Below are positions 1-11,044 of a DNA stretch of 64,000 nucleotides, in pieces. The notes beneath the pieces are model-generated. The model was not told the DNA's origin. It made no database searches and was given only the letters and a program-made list of their open reading frames with translations. A program made the position numbers and the translations under genes. Within the stretch, counting starts at the first letter, position 1. Every line of letters begins with the position of its first letter. Source of the stretch: Siphonodentalium dalli (Eukaryota; Mollusca; Scaphopoda; Gadilida; Siphonodentaliidae); contig CP136062.1 of the NCBI GenBank assembly GCA_032622095.1, forward strand, positions 50,917,349 through 50,981,348, in the 5' to 3' direction.

Positions 1-152
1 CATGGAATATATCAAATAACTTTATGGATATCTGTTTGAGGAATAATGGCCACTGCAACTAAAATCGACCACACGTCCGAGTCCGCCGATGAGGATGTGG
101 CATGAGCCCCAGAAATAAAAATTAAATTAAATACCACAAATACATGTTTTTT

Positions 153-480
153 TTGGCATGGTCTACAGGTCGTACCATTGGTCGGATCATCATGAAATTT
201 GTCATGGCTGTTGACATTGACATGTAGATGGGAACTAGTCATTTTGGGGTCATTCGGAAAAAAAGAATGGCCGCCAGTGGCCTTCTTGGATTTCATAATT
301 CAATCCATTAGCATGGGCTACAGGTTGTACTGTTCGTCTGATCATCATGAAATTTGTGTTGGATATTAATATTGACATGTAGATGAGAATGAGGTATTTT
401 GGGGTCATTCGGCAATAAAACATGGCCAATGACATCCATCTTGGATTTTACTCTTTGTATGACTAAATCCTTTGGCACGG
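153..480. repeat. Degenerate tandem repeat, period about 155-164 bp
   Basis: The phrase GGCATGGTCTACAGGTCGTA recurs in altered form near 153, 308 and 472. It is followed each time by similar sequence (ATCATCATGAAATTTG, then GACATGTAGATG). Two full units and the start of a third are visible. The short reading frames across it show no protein family. Confidence 0.65.
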
Positions 481-747
481 GCTACAAGTCGTATTTTTTG
501 GACTGAGAAATGGGAAATTAACTTTGCATGGTCTAAACACTTGGTATATATGCAGACCTCTTGGGCTCAATATGCTCATAAATTACAAATTGTCCCAGTT
601 GACAGGTAGAATTATTTTCTACTTTTGACCTCAGACTTTTGTGTGTACACATGAACACATCATATCCTGCCTGCCTCAAAGTGTGGAATGGAAAAATCAA
701 ATGATTTCATTCTACATCAATAATTTTTTAACATTGAAGATGTATTC

Positions 748-1159
748 AGGGGTGCATACAGGTACCTCCAGTTAAAAAAAACTAATGGATCTATTTTAAC
801 ATCAATTCATGCTTTCTTTTTTTGAAGAAATTTTGAAAACATATATGACAATAATGAATATAGACTTACAGTAATGCCCTAAATAATTGACTCCTAAACC
901 ACAGCAGAATTATGGGTAATTTTTCAGGATTTAGTCGGAAATATGACTTGTTGCCATTCATCGGAAAGCTCTCACTGAAAAATTACCCATAATTCTGCTG
1001 TGGTTAAAGGGTTGATTATTTAGGGCATTATTACTGTATTTAGGGTTGCATAATTGCATACCTCCAGTTACAAAAACATAATAAATCTATTTTAGCATCA
1101 TTTCACGCTTTCTTCTTGTGAAGAAATTTTGAAAACAAATATGACAATAATGAATATAT
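748..1159. repeat. Direct repeat of about 115 bp flanking a hairpin MITE
   Basis: Positions 748-863 and 1041-1159 are diverged copies. Both hold a CATACCTCCAGTTA-like start and end in ATATGACAATAATGAATATA. The hairpin element at 868-1038 lies between them. Nothing else is recognised from 481 to 747. Confidence 0.6.
868..1038. mobile_element. TA-bounded hairpin MITE (family X), copy a
   Basis: This is an almost perfect palindrome. It starts TACAGTAATGCCCTAA and ends with the reverse complement, with a short loop around 968. TA at each end fits the Tc1/mariner target. Ten copies or fragments occur in the window: 868, 3544, 39163, 40115, 40492, 41535, 55629, 56546, 57818 and 58912. They share the arm words CCACAGCAGAATTATGGGTA and GCCATTCATCGGAAAGCTCT. 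No coding capacity is present, so the element is non-autonomous. The superfamily is inferred from the TA ends alone. Confidence 0.8.
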
Positions 1160-1480
1160 GGTATGCGTAATACCAGAGCATATAATTTTTGTTATTGAAA
1201 ATTAACAAATATCAAAACGATATGAAATATGCATAAACAATTTGATATAAAACAAAATAAAAGGTCGGCCGACCACAGTGTCACCCGACAATGTGGCAAG
1301 TCGATGCCGCTTTGTTAAAGAAATTAAAAAAAATGTTGAAATGTTCCAAGTCGAAAGGGTTAATAATTCCGTTGCACATCTGCAATATGTGGGTAACAAT
1401 ACTCTGAAGATTCAAATATCTACGATCAAAACTGTAGGAGGAGTTGATTACACCATGAAGGTACCCTCATACAGAAAAGT
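1160..1480. other. No gene recognised
   Basis: AT-rich sequence. Overlapping short reading frames on both strands near 1202-1640 show no family, conserved motif or splice context. Confidence 0.5.
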
Positions 1481-1489
1481 ATATAAAAA

Positions 1490-2475
1490 AAAATTTCAAA
1501 GTCGAAAGGCCCATAACTCTGGGAAAAATCATTGGATCAAACTCAAATTCGAACTTGACCTGTATTTTGATATGAACGACCCACCAAAAAAACAGAATTT
1601 TCAATTAAACAATCCAAACTTGAGTTATCATCCAGAACTCTAGGAAAAATCATCGGATCAAATTCAAATTCGAACTCAACCTGTATCTTGATATGACTAA
1701 TCTACAAAAAAACGGTATTTGCAATTAAAGGATCCAAACTTGAGATATCATCCGGAAACCGAAAAAGTGAGAAATTTTCTAAGTAAAAAAAAAGGGAAAT
1801 AACTCCAGAATTGCAGATCACCTGTGTGCTTGGTTGAGACACCTACATACCAAGTTTCAATCAAATCGGATGATCATTACTGGAGTTATAACTCCGGACG
1901 GATGGACGGACAGACACAGTGCTACCAACAATTGGGTAGATATGTGGCTATGAGTTATGTGGCCAAAATAATTATGTGCCTCTAATTTTTATGTGGCTTC
2001 TCAAGTAGCCATAACATTTTAAGTGGCTATTAAGTAGTTGATGGTGATAAAATTTCAGATTAAGGAATCATAACATGTTGGAATTATAGCAGAAGCTGAT
2101 TAAATCTCAAAAACTAGCATACAGCAACAAGGACAGTGGAATAGGAGAAACTGACAGGTCCGTGATTGGGTGGCTAGCCACATAAATGTCCGACCACCTC
2201 CTATTGACAGATCATGGATGTCTAAATCTATGGACTTTTTGTTTCCAAATATTGAGTGACCAAAAAATTTAATATGCTGATAGGGCCAAATGGATCATTT
2301 TTGAAGGTTCATCTGAAAGCTGTTACGTGGCTAGCCACGCAACGGAAGTTAGCCACATAAATATCCATTTTACACAATCGTAGCCACATAAGTAGTCATT
2401 TGTAAACACACGGATGGGCGGACGGATGGAGCTGATTACAATAGTCCCCCGAAAATAAATTTTACGGGGGACGAT
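1490..2475 (+). repeat. Lophotrochozoan 'CATAACTC' repeat with an inner insertion
   Basis: Diverged modules (GGCCCATAACTCTGGGAAAA; CCAAGTTTCAATCAAATCGG) lead to GGACGGATGGACGGACAG. The series ends in the hairpin GTCCCCCG...CGGGGGAC near 2445-2472. About 470 bp (1935-2405), rich in ATGTGGCTA and its complement, interrupts the GGACGG tail and looks like a separate foldback insertion. Repeats of this kind are common in mollusc genomes. No protein is encoded. Confidence 0.6.
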
Positions 2476-2691
2476 AACATCTTTCGTGTAGCGCTTCCCA
2501 TTCCAAACATGTTATTTCAAACACTAGAATCTTATTAAAAATATATAATAGGCTTCATACAAATTGGCTTGGAAACATGAACTCATCTTTAATTACAAGC
2601 TTCTAGTTTATCTTATCATGAATTTAGACATTTAAAATGTTCAATAGTCCACCGACAATAGCCATGTGATAACACCTTGTAGTGAATTTAC

Positions 2692-2814
2692 CTGTATGAT
2701 ATATTGAAGCCTGACATATTGTACGCCACATCGCTGTAAAAATGGATGAGAGCAGACCCAGAATGAGCTGTAGCCCTTATTGAACCTCCCGAATCATTGG
2801 GCTTCACAAAGCCG
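2692..2814 (-). CDS. ATRN: Attractin-family receptor, exon 3 (end of CUB domain)
   Basis: This 123-bp exon is bounded on the minus strand by a TTTCAG acceptor and a GTAAAT donor. It translates as GFVKPNDSGG... then HSGSALIHFYSDVAYNMSGF, ending NISYR. This matches the end of the attractin CUB domain, where vertebrate proteins have a similar SGYALLHFFSDAAYN stretch. It joins exon 2 in phase 2, so AG plus C makes Ser and restores the ALSGF junction. Attractins are single-pass membrane proteins with EGF, CUB, Kelch, PSI and lectin domains. In mammals they act in melanocortin-receptor control. Later exons would lie beyond the left edge. The vertebrate split into ATRN and ATRNL1 may not apply here. 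Confidence 0.87.
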
Positions 2815-2874
2815 CTGAAAAAAATATAGATTCATTGAGAATTGTTTAGTTATACAATAACCATATACCGGTAC

Positions 2875-3224
2875 ATACCGCTATTCTCAAAGTAATTGAC
2901 CAGAAAAACGGGGTGATACCCCGGTCATGACCGCGGTGATACCGGTAATAAACGGTAGCGGTATCGAGACGGTCATGGCGTGGAGTTACGGTATTGGGCG
3001 ATAATGATACCGTGGTCTTTTAGCGGGCACCACATTAATTTTGTTGAATACTGCGGTGATTTTCATGGAACTCTTATAGGGGAGGTATTTACTCACACAT
3101 ACTTGTTCGCGTTAACAAGCGGTATCAGTACCGCAGTATTGGAGGATACCGCGGTATAGTACCGCCATATTAACGGGGTGACACCACGTTATTGGTGGTC
3201 AATTACTTTAAGTATAGCGGTATG
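2875..3224. mobile_element. Foldback MITE (family Z), copy 1
   Basis: It starts ATACCGCTATTCTCAAAGTA and ends with a near reverse complement (CTTTAAGTATAGCGGTAT). The next stretch of each arm is rich in GGTAATAC- and CCGCGGTA-like words. It lies in attractin intron 2. Partial relatives occur at 9066 and 13458-14915. No clear target duplication was found, so the superfamily is open. Confidence 0.7.
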
Positions 3225-3260
3225 CAGATAGATGAATGATGAACACAAAGTCGGTGGGTT

Positions 3261-3413
3261 TTAAACCTTTCAGGGCCAAGTCCGATTTTTGTATCAACCT
3301 CTCTTAGAGCTCTTTCCATCAATGTATCACATTATTATAATCAATAAATTTGAAAAATGATCAAGGAAATATGGGTTGATGCAAAAAATCGGACTTGGCA
3401 CTGAAAGGGTTAA
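3261..3413. mobile_element. TTAA-bounded foldback element (CTTTCAG family), copy 1
   Basis: TTAA at 3261-3264 and 3410-3413 bounds termini of the type CCTTTCAGGGCCAAGTCCGA and its complement. A longer copy at 58073-58289 has two nearly complete arms. TTAA ends and CCCTTT termini fit piggyBac-like non-autonomous elements. Confidence 0.75.
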
Positions 3414-3543
3414 AGGGCCCACAGGAAGTCTGGCAAGATTTGATGTACATGTATGTACAGTACCACAGTTCTTTCCATGAGGAAAACACAGCGAGAGCTA
3501 TTATTTGATTTCACATTTCAGAATACAGGATCATCCTAGAGAT

Positions 3544-3670
3544 ACAGTAATGCCCCAGTGAGAGCTTTCCGATGAATGGCAACAAGCCATATTTCCGACT
3601 AAATCCAGAAAAATTACCCATAATTCTGCTTGCTGTGGTTAAGGAGTCGATTATTTAGGGCATTACTGTA
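3544..3670. mobile_element. Hairpin MITE family X, copy b (deleted)
   Basis: The first 12 bases of the left arm (ACAGTAATGCCC) are fused to a complete right arm. Most of the left arm has been lost. Confidence 0.7.
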
Positions 3671-3724
3671 TCTTCTCTCTAATATGTGCCACTTCCTCCC
3701 TATTTTTGTCCCAAGGAGAAGTGA

Positions 3725-3945
3725 CACCTATCAAAGCTCAGAGTTATTAGATATCAATTTTTTAAATCTATTATTTTTCACCATCGAGTCTAATTAGTGG
3801 CCCAGTAAATAGTCGACGTGCCGACCAAATTGAGGATGAAGATGGATAATTCTAAAATCAAGAGGCTTTGTGTTGATAATAAGACCAAATTTCGTCATAC
3901 AACATGTTGATAAATTTATAACACTTTTCGGCCAATTTTATACTA
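3725..3945. repeat. Fragment of the GTACTCAATCC TTAA-element family
   Basis: It shares ATCAAAGCTCAGAGTTATTA and the following ATTTTT-rich core with the fuller copies at 23440 and 29586. The termini are missing or unrecognisable. Confidence 0.55.
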
Positions 3946-3956
3946 TAGTTGACTGT

Positions 3957-4178
3957 GGTTAACATTATTTTTGGGAGCTGCACATAGGGAGCTTCGCATA
4001 CATGTACTAGTACCTGTACATAAGAGAATGCACTGGCTGTACATGGTCAAGGTAAATATTGTTAGGCCAATGTATTCTCTTATATGTGTGAGGCTCTTTA
4101 TGGGAGACTCACATATACTTGTATAAAAGAACGCATTTGCACAGGGTTTTCACAAGATTTCATGTCATGGAAGGGTTA
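3957..4178. mobile_element. Diverged relative of the GGGAGCTGCAC TTAA element
   Basis: It shares GGGAGCTGCAC, the core AAATATTGTTAGGCCAATGT and the end ATGGAAGGGTT with the element at 42433-42692. TTAA is present on the left, but the right end reads GGGTTACC. Confidence 0.6.
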
Positions 4179-4348
4179 CCGCTAAATAGTTCAATATATC
4201 TGTAGAATGTTTACAGTCAACATACCGGTAAGCATTTCTGACAGGTGGGTATAGAGCAAAATTTAACACCAGTTATTTTGCAGACAGGTGCGAGAGCAAT
4301 TGCTCCTGTCTCCAGGGAAGGAATGGTACCAGTACAGCTATGCTCTTA

Positions 4349-6364
4349 TTAAGCGACCTGTTTAACGAGGTTATGGGCCGGTATTTATCGCGGTGATACC
4401 ATCAGAATACTGCGTTTATAATTTTGTACCGCGGTGGAGGGTGGTTGACCCTCGGTACTGGTCGGTATTCTTACCCCTGGTCACCGTGTTATTGGTGCTG
4501 GTTACCGCCGTACACCACGTTATTTTTTTCGTGACCGCGTGTAACCGCGTTCAATTTACCGTGAACGGCCCTCCACCGTGAAGTGAAAACATGCGTGAAA
4601 CAAACTAGGCGATCTGCAGGAATCCAATTCGGAAAATTAAAAATACATTATTGTAAGGACGGTACCGCCTTCATTCTCTCTCAGGATATGTCTATACATG
4701 ATAGCGTCACGCGGTTGGATACATGATGTATACCGTAACTTCTATATCTTATGACCAAAACAAAAAATAGGTGTGTTTCCGGTATTTCGGTTTCTGGATG
4801 CCGACCCTCAACTTTTTTCCGACTACATATATTTTCCCCGTACCAAAATCAAAACATAAAAGTGAAACACATATAAAGCGACATTTCGTATAAACAAGGT
4901 GAAGTCCCATGCGACTTGCAGTGATACCGATTTAATTTACAATCAATACTGAATTACAACTTTTAAATAGTTAAAGACAAAGCCTTGGCATCATGGTCCT
5001 TTCTTTGATCGAGGATGAAAGGGAATCTCACAGAGAAAGTGACACCAAGAAATCATAAATCATGTTCACTCAACCAGTTACGATGTAGCAGGTGCACAAT
5101 TTCTGGACAATGCTGACGTAATTCTTGTTTGTTGTTACTGCAAAGTTTGTGGGTGAGAGATACCGATACACGTACATGGCGATTGGCCGGCTCAAAACCG
5201 TATATTGTTTAAAGTTATAGATAAAAGTTATATTATATTGACCAATTAGTCGGGAGAATGAAGTTACAGTAATTACAGTTCAAAGTACCGAATGCAATGC
5301 AGAGATTCGAAACACTCAACGTCACGGCATGTGATCGACACACAGTAAATTGCCGGTACATCAAACAATGGAGCATGTGCATGTCTCCAGATACCATGGG
5401 GGTTCATGATGGGTGAAAAGTCTCCATTTAATTTTCCTGTACGAATAAATTGGAGGTACATAAAAGGGATGAAAACTAAAATATATATAATTGTATGTTC
5501 TGCATTGTATGCAGTACCAAATAGCTCAAACTTATTTGGGTCCACTATGGCTGTATAAGTTCGAACCACAGTAAAATCTAGCTTCCATATCGCAACTGAA
5601 CATTGTAAATTCTCTGACAATAGACCGATGTATTGCGCTTGAAAAAGATTTGATTTTGCTACGTTAACAGTCACTGACCACGTGAGCGTCCGTGATTATT
5701 GTCGGGTGACATTGTTTGATCTCTTGCAACGTTTAGCGGTCAAATGTATTCGCTGTACTTGGCAGTTCAAAGTACAAATTATTTTCACATATTCTTATCT
5801 AATCACGATTCGGATGAAACGCATACGTGTTTGGCATTGGAAAGGGGAAAAGTATGCCTCTATATAATAAGTCTGTTTGGTTCGCTCAAGATAATTACAC
5901 ATAAATATGATAATCTGAATAACGTCAATAACACTAACTGAATTGTTTGTTGCAAAAAACATGGTGAATTCCAGGATGATTTAAATTGTTTTGTATGTCC
6001 GCTCGTTTGTTTGATACACTCAGTCACTCGGTAAGACAATCAGGCACACACTATTTTGTATTGGCAATACAGTTCACAGAGACTGTCGACGAACGCCATT
6101 TGTTTGCAGATTGGCAGCCACACATCGCCTCCCGTCATTAACCTGATTAAAAAAACGCTACCGCATTGCGGTACCGCACTGCGGTAATGTCACCACGTTT
6201 TACACGGTACATTACCGCATGTCACCGCTGGTAATGTGGTGGTACCGCGAACGTTCCGGTTTTACCATGGTACCACATGGTAGTGCAACCGCGAATTGGC
6301 GGTATCACGCGGTGTAATACTGCGGTACTAACACATGTACACCTCGTTAAAGCAGGTCGCTTAA
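4349..6364. mobile_element. 2.0-kb TTAA-bounded DNA transposon, no transposase
   Basis: TTAA at 4349-4352 and 6361-6364 bounds inverted termini of the type GCGACCTGYTTTAACGAGG. About 200 bp of GC-rich subterminal sequence at each end is built from GGTAACCGCG and CCGCGGTA words. The middle holds several unrelated short reading frames (for example 5273-5674 on minus) with no family signature, so it is probably non-autonomous. The right end stops 46 bp from the splice donor of attractin exon 2. A piggyBac-like origin is inferred from the TTAA only. Confidence 0.72.
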
Positions 6365-6410
6365 TGTGAGCAGTGCTGTAGGTCCTGGTAATAAAAGAGT
6401 TAAAACTTAC

Positions 6411-6611
6411 CTTAAGGCTGCCAGGATAGGGGAGAAAACTGAATCTCCATCGTAAATGTGAACGTGATCCCAGCCACATTCTGTAGCGAATTCGGAGAAC
6501 TCAAAATGGATTGGAACATTTGTCTCCCCACTGTCAATCAGCCAGCTGCATTTGGAATTCAGCGAGTAGTTCTTGCTGCCTTCAGTCACATAACCAACAT
6601 CTTCTGTGTAC
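6411..6611 (-). CDS. ATRN: Attractin-family receptor, exon 2 (start of CUB domain)
   Basis: The exon is 201 bp, with acceptor TGTTTACAG and donor AAG/GTAAGT on the minus strand. It reads YTEDVGYVTEGSKNY, then KCSWLID, then FATECGWDHVHIYDGDS, ending SPILAAL. This is the CUB stretch that in vertebrate attractins runs from NYKYKTKCTWLIE to FNHFATECSWDHLYVYDGDS. The paired cysteines of the CUB fold (KCSW and TECGW) and the YDGDS segment are present. Phase 2 on both sides joins exon 1 (CGGRVR) and exon 3. The first in-frame Met inside it is not a start; the reading frame comes in from exon 1. Confidence 0.93.
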
Positions 6612-6749
6612 CTGTAAACATTTGATAAACATTAGGCATTCAATGACCAGTAAGCCTGTGACATTTATCTTCATGCCATATCATCAACCTGAGTTCTCTG
6701 CATTTTGTTGGTACTAGTACATACATGTACACATGTATGTACATACTAA

Positions 6750-7116
6750 CCTTAAAATAGGGTGTCGGTCATTTGCAAAATGAGGTCTCCAGAGGGTGAG
6801 GACCTCATTCTGCTTATGCCTCATCTTCTGGGAAGTCTCAAATTAACCTTGTTTTTAGTTACTTTTTCCCTTCAGTTCAGTTTCTATATCCCCTAATTTG
6901 CAGAAGAAAAAATGCATATAAATCAAAGTGACTAATGGGTAAATATCACCAACTTCAACTGGGGAACATCAATCTGAACCTACATGTAGATCTCCAACAG
7001 CAGTTGAGGCCTCAGCAGAATGAGGTTCCCAGTGGGGTGAATTTACTGAATTTGGTTAAGCAAGCCCTCTGGGGACCTCATTCTGAAAATGGCAGATAAT
7101 AATTCAAGGCTTGAAT
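6750..7116. mobile_element. Two-hairpin MITE (family Y), copy 1
   Basis: The full form of the family has termini CAAGCCTTGAAATAG then TGTCTGTCATTTGCAG. Each terminus is followed by an 80-90 bp hairpin starting AATGAGGTCCCCAGAGGGTG. The two hairpins flank a core with CCCCTAATTTGCAGAAGA and CTTCAACTGGGGAAC. Here the left hairpin is collapsed to a short form and the right loop is altered. Other copies lie at 34306, 43186, 55928, 59530, 60856 and 61797. Confidence 0.75.
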
Positions 7117-8480
7117 AGCAAGTCTGCATATCGGTATTTCAAAATTTTGCATTCCTCTGGTTGATGCTTTGGCAGAATTTCCGCTAGGGAAAAGGGTTTA
7201 GCCGCTGGAGAAATTCAGTCCATCAACAAGCTGAGAAAATCTAATACAGTAAATCAGTTGATGATTTAAGCCAAGTTCTAAATATCTACGGAAATAAAAG
7301 TAGAAAAGTCAAGGAATCATAACTGTGTTCTATTTTTAACAATTTGAAGAGTTAGGCTAAAATAAATAAATTATTTGTTTCCTATTACGGTGCCAAAAAA
7401 TTCCAGGTAGGTAGGTAGGGATTATTTTTTTTTTGGTAATATTTTTTTATTTTTTCCCCGAACAGTTAAGAAGTACATTAATGCTTACTCTTTATACTTG
7501 TGTTAAGGCTGTCCATGTATATTGCAAGTAAACAGTTAATGTAGCACAATAATATGATAAGTATTGTCAATGTGAACAAACAAATGCCACCCAGGCACTC
7601 AATTATGCAGCTCTCTTGTAATTATTCTCTCAGTTTAGATTGTGGTGGCACATCTTTCTCAGAGCACAATATTGACATATCAACAGGCCCAAGACATACA
7701 CTATTACTTTATAATAACATAACTTGTATGATATTAATTCAAACCTCACTTAAATATTTGGTCATACACATCAGGACCTAAGACACATATCTCACATGCA
7801 CCTCAGACACATTGCACAGGGTGTAAATGTTCCTCAGACATCCCTCAACTGCACTGAAAAATAAAGTCCCACATCACACTGAAAATGGTACCACAGGCCA
7901 CACCTTGACTGAGGTACCACACCTTAGCATTCAAATTGGCATATGCATGCTTGTAAGTTTTATATACCCAAACAAACCAGTAGATAATTTCATGTGCTTT
8001 TTAGTGCCCATCCCAGAAGGGTGTTTGATATGGTAGACACGTGCAGTCATCTTTATACTGTCTGTATACATACTAGTAACTATGACTGAACACTATGAAT
8101 CCTTGATTGACTGGGGAGAGGAACTTTAAATTCTGATATAGAAAGTCTTCTACATGTATATTGCTCTCTAGCAGATAAGACTTCTTCCCATAAGACATGG
8201 GAGTTGAACAAACAAGATTACCACAGGCAGGTTTTAAAGACTGTATTGCTGCTTAATGTAAACATAGTATATAGTATATATTTAACGATTTTGATGTGTT
8301 TACATGCCAATGACATGCATTAAATATTTTTTTATTTTTTTATTTTTTTTTTTGGGTTGAATTTTTTTTGATTTGGGTTGAAATTTGAAAAAAAGAGTCC
8401 AGGTCGGCCCAATTTCGGCAGGTCGGTCGGGTAACCGGAAACACAGATGTTTTTTTTTTTGGCCTTAAGTTACATTGTAC
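7117..8480. other. Attractin intron 1 sequence, no gene recognised
   Basis: This is AT-rich intron sequence with T-rich runs at 7424-7460 and 8325-8355. Bases 8370-8460 (CGGTCGGGTAACCGGAAACA and a GGCC end) resemble the ends of the Harbinger-like element at 52010-52689. They may be half of an old copy. The small reading frames here have no recognisable family. Confidence 0.4.
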
Positions 8481-9059
8481 TTAAAGGGATACATGTACTG
8501 TACTCAAATGTTGTCGTTGGTTTAGTCTCTGAGTTGTAGAATAAGGTAACCAGATTTCCATTATTTGAAAGTCTGTTGAGTATGAAGTAATGTTACGGAT
8601 GGCAGATTAGCCGGAATACGAAATTACCAATTGTCGTTATCGAGTAATTATTTGACAGTTTTCAAGTAAATGTATCAAATAAATGTTATTTTACATGTAC
8701 ACACTGGTCCAATATACTCATTTAAGTCATTGTATAGTCACTAATCAGTGAGAGGCTTGAGTTTTGGCCCCGTAACAACACAATTTTTACACGATCATGT
8801 GTGCCATGCGTTGCCCAATCCAATATCTGTGAATTATTTTTTATTACGTCTTGTATACAGAAATTTGTAATTTATTCCAGCCATAAATTCAATTTATATC
8901 AAATTATTAACTTTGATTTTAAGATAAAATATTAACCTGAACGTTTACAGAATACTAGTACATCCTCGACTCAAATTACTTAGTTTTCTATATATTATCG
9001 ATATTAGATCGTTGTTATCACTGGGAATTTATTGAAAATGGCGTACAATACCCCTTTAA
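8481..9059. mobile_element. TTAA-bounded element with AGGGGTA termini
   Basis: TTAA at 8481-8484 and 9056-9059 bounds TTAAAGGGATAC on the left and the complement of TTAAAGGGGTATTGTACG on the right. The inverted repeats are short. The interior is AT-rich and non-coding. Confidence 0.55.
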
Positions 9060-9065
9060 GTAATG

Positions 9066-9420
9066 TACTGCTATCCTCAAAGTAATTGACCTGAAAAACA
9101 GGGTGACCGCTGTATTACCGGTTGTACTGGCATATGGTATCAACCGCTGTAGAGAGCTCTACCATATCATGCAGTTATGATACCGTGGCCTATTAGCGGT
9201 CATCACACTGAAAGTTGAAAAGACAATACATCCACAAGGATCTCGTTAAAAGTTCCACAGATATAAGATGAATCACTGCTCTTTATTTTCATGCCTGCGT
9301 GTGTAATGTGAATCAATGTGGTCTGACACCAGGTGATGGATGAAGTTTATAAATGGCAGCCGAAACAATGTCGGCAACTTCAAAGTTGCGTAAAGACTAA
9401 ATTTGATGGCGTGCTACATG
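9066..9420 (+). mobile_element. Family Z element, copy 2 (right end missing)
   Basis: It starts TACTGCTATCCTCAAAGTAA, as in the copy at 2875. Internal sequence (GATACCGTGGCC, TTAGCGGTCATCAC, GGTCTGACACCAGGTGATGG) is shared with 13590-13905. No right terminus follows. Confidence 0.6.
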
Positions 9421-10024
9421 TACATTTAATGCCCTACATACATAGCCTTGGATTAAATGTGAAAAGGTGACCCAGACATGGAATACTTGGGTTAATAGAG
9501 TCCAATTTAAGTTTACAATGATAATGTATCAAATTCTACCAACAACACAGCCATCAAGATAAGCCACCTCACTGCTGTCAACTAATCACTGGGATTGTTT
9601 ATGCTGAACCTTGGCATCTCTATTAAACCTGTAACATTGATATTGACCTCAGACCATTTGCAGAGTGATATACTCAGCTGTGCAATGCAGCAAAGATATT
9701 CTAGTCTACTGTTAATAGCATGTCATGTATATTGTTGAAACATTTAAAAAAAATGAGATACCATACATGTACATGTAGCTTTCTTTATCTGCACATTGGC
9801 ATAAGAGACATCAGAAAATGATATAGTCAAATTAATAGCTACAGTAGTCCAAAGGGCATGGGATGGAATTGCTGAATTGGGTTTAATATCAGTCCAAACA
9901 AATTTACCATTAATACATAACACAAGATTTTGGACCAATTTAAACCAAATTTGGTGTGGTGACTCGTGGTACCCTTGGCGGAGTTATAATGATGCAGGGT
10001 TTTCAAGTTTTGTTAACTTTAATA
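9421..10024. other. No gene or known repeat recognised
   Basis: This is AT-rich attractin intron 1 sequence. One reading frame at 9744-9938 (minus) has no recognisable motif. Confidence 0.4.
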
Positions 10025-10920
10025 AATAAACAAGAGGTGGCATCAGAGATGCTGTGTCTCGTTTTCGGTGGCTTACCGCCGGTGGCTACCGCCAATTGGT
10101 GTGCATCAGTATCGGTAGACTAATTAATAGGTAAAATCGAAAAATGACTAATTAAGGGCCATAACTCCATAAAATTTTATCAGGCCAGGCTGGTTTTTGA
10201 ACTTGTCCGAAATATTCTTGGCAAGTATTTCTATTCCAAATTTTAAACAAATCAGAGGACGTTTGTTGAAGTTATCGCGCTAACGAGCTAAAAATTCACG
10301 AAAAATGACTAATTAAGGGCCATAACTCTATCAAATTTTATTGGGCCAGGCTGGTTTTCGAACTCGTCCAGGATATTATTGGAAGACACTTATATACCAA
10401 ATTTTAGTTGAATCGGATGACGTTTGTTGAAGTTATCGCGCTAACGAGCTGAAAATTCGTGAAAAATGACTAATTAAGGGCCATAACTCTATCAAATTTT
10501 ATCGGACCAGGCCGGTTTTCGAACTCATCCGAGATATTCTTGGGAGACACCTATATACCAAATTTCAATCAAATCGGATAACGTTTGTTGAAGTTATCGC
10601 GCTAACGAGCTGAAAATTCGTGAAAAATGACTAATTAAGGGCCATAACTCTATCAAATTTTATCGGACCAGGCCGGTTTTCGAACTCATCCGAGATATTC
10701 TTGGGAGACACCTATATACCAAATTTCAAAGGGCCATAACTCTGTAATAAATGTGCGGACGAACCCGCTTACGTGCATGGATATGTACTCACACACCAAA
10801 TATTTTTTTAATCCGTCAATAAACGGTTGAGTTATAAGCAAAACACGCCGCCCGCCCGTCCGCCCACCGTCCCCCATCAAACTATAAGTCGAGTTTTGAA
10901 AAAAAACTCGACTAATAAAA
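10025..10920 (+). repeat. GGGCCATAACTC modular repeat, 4 tandem units of about 158-170 bp
   Basis: It begins ACAAGAGGTGGCATCAGAGA. Units carry AATGACTAATTAAGGGCCAT, ACCAGGCCGGTTTTCGAACT and AACGTTTGTTGAAGTTATCG. The last two units, starting near 10459 and 10617, are almost identical. It ends with CCCGCCCGTCCGCCCACC and a hairpin AGTCGAGTTTTG...AAAACTCGACT. A head, repeated body and hairpin tail fit a lophotrochozoan non-autonomous element. Confidence 0.7.
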
Positions 10921-11044
10921 TATAAATTGAGCAAGGAGTTCAATCTAAACTAAATTTAACCAAAATTTTATTATTATTATTATTTTAAAAAACAAATTTG
11001 ATAATATTGTTTTTTAATTTATTTATTTATTTTATGTTATATTA

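Noticed and set aside
5273-5674. 133-codon minus frame inside the 2-kb TTAA element
   Set aside because: No catalytic Asp pattern or zinc-binding tail of a piggyBac transposase is visible.
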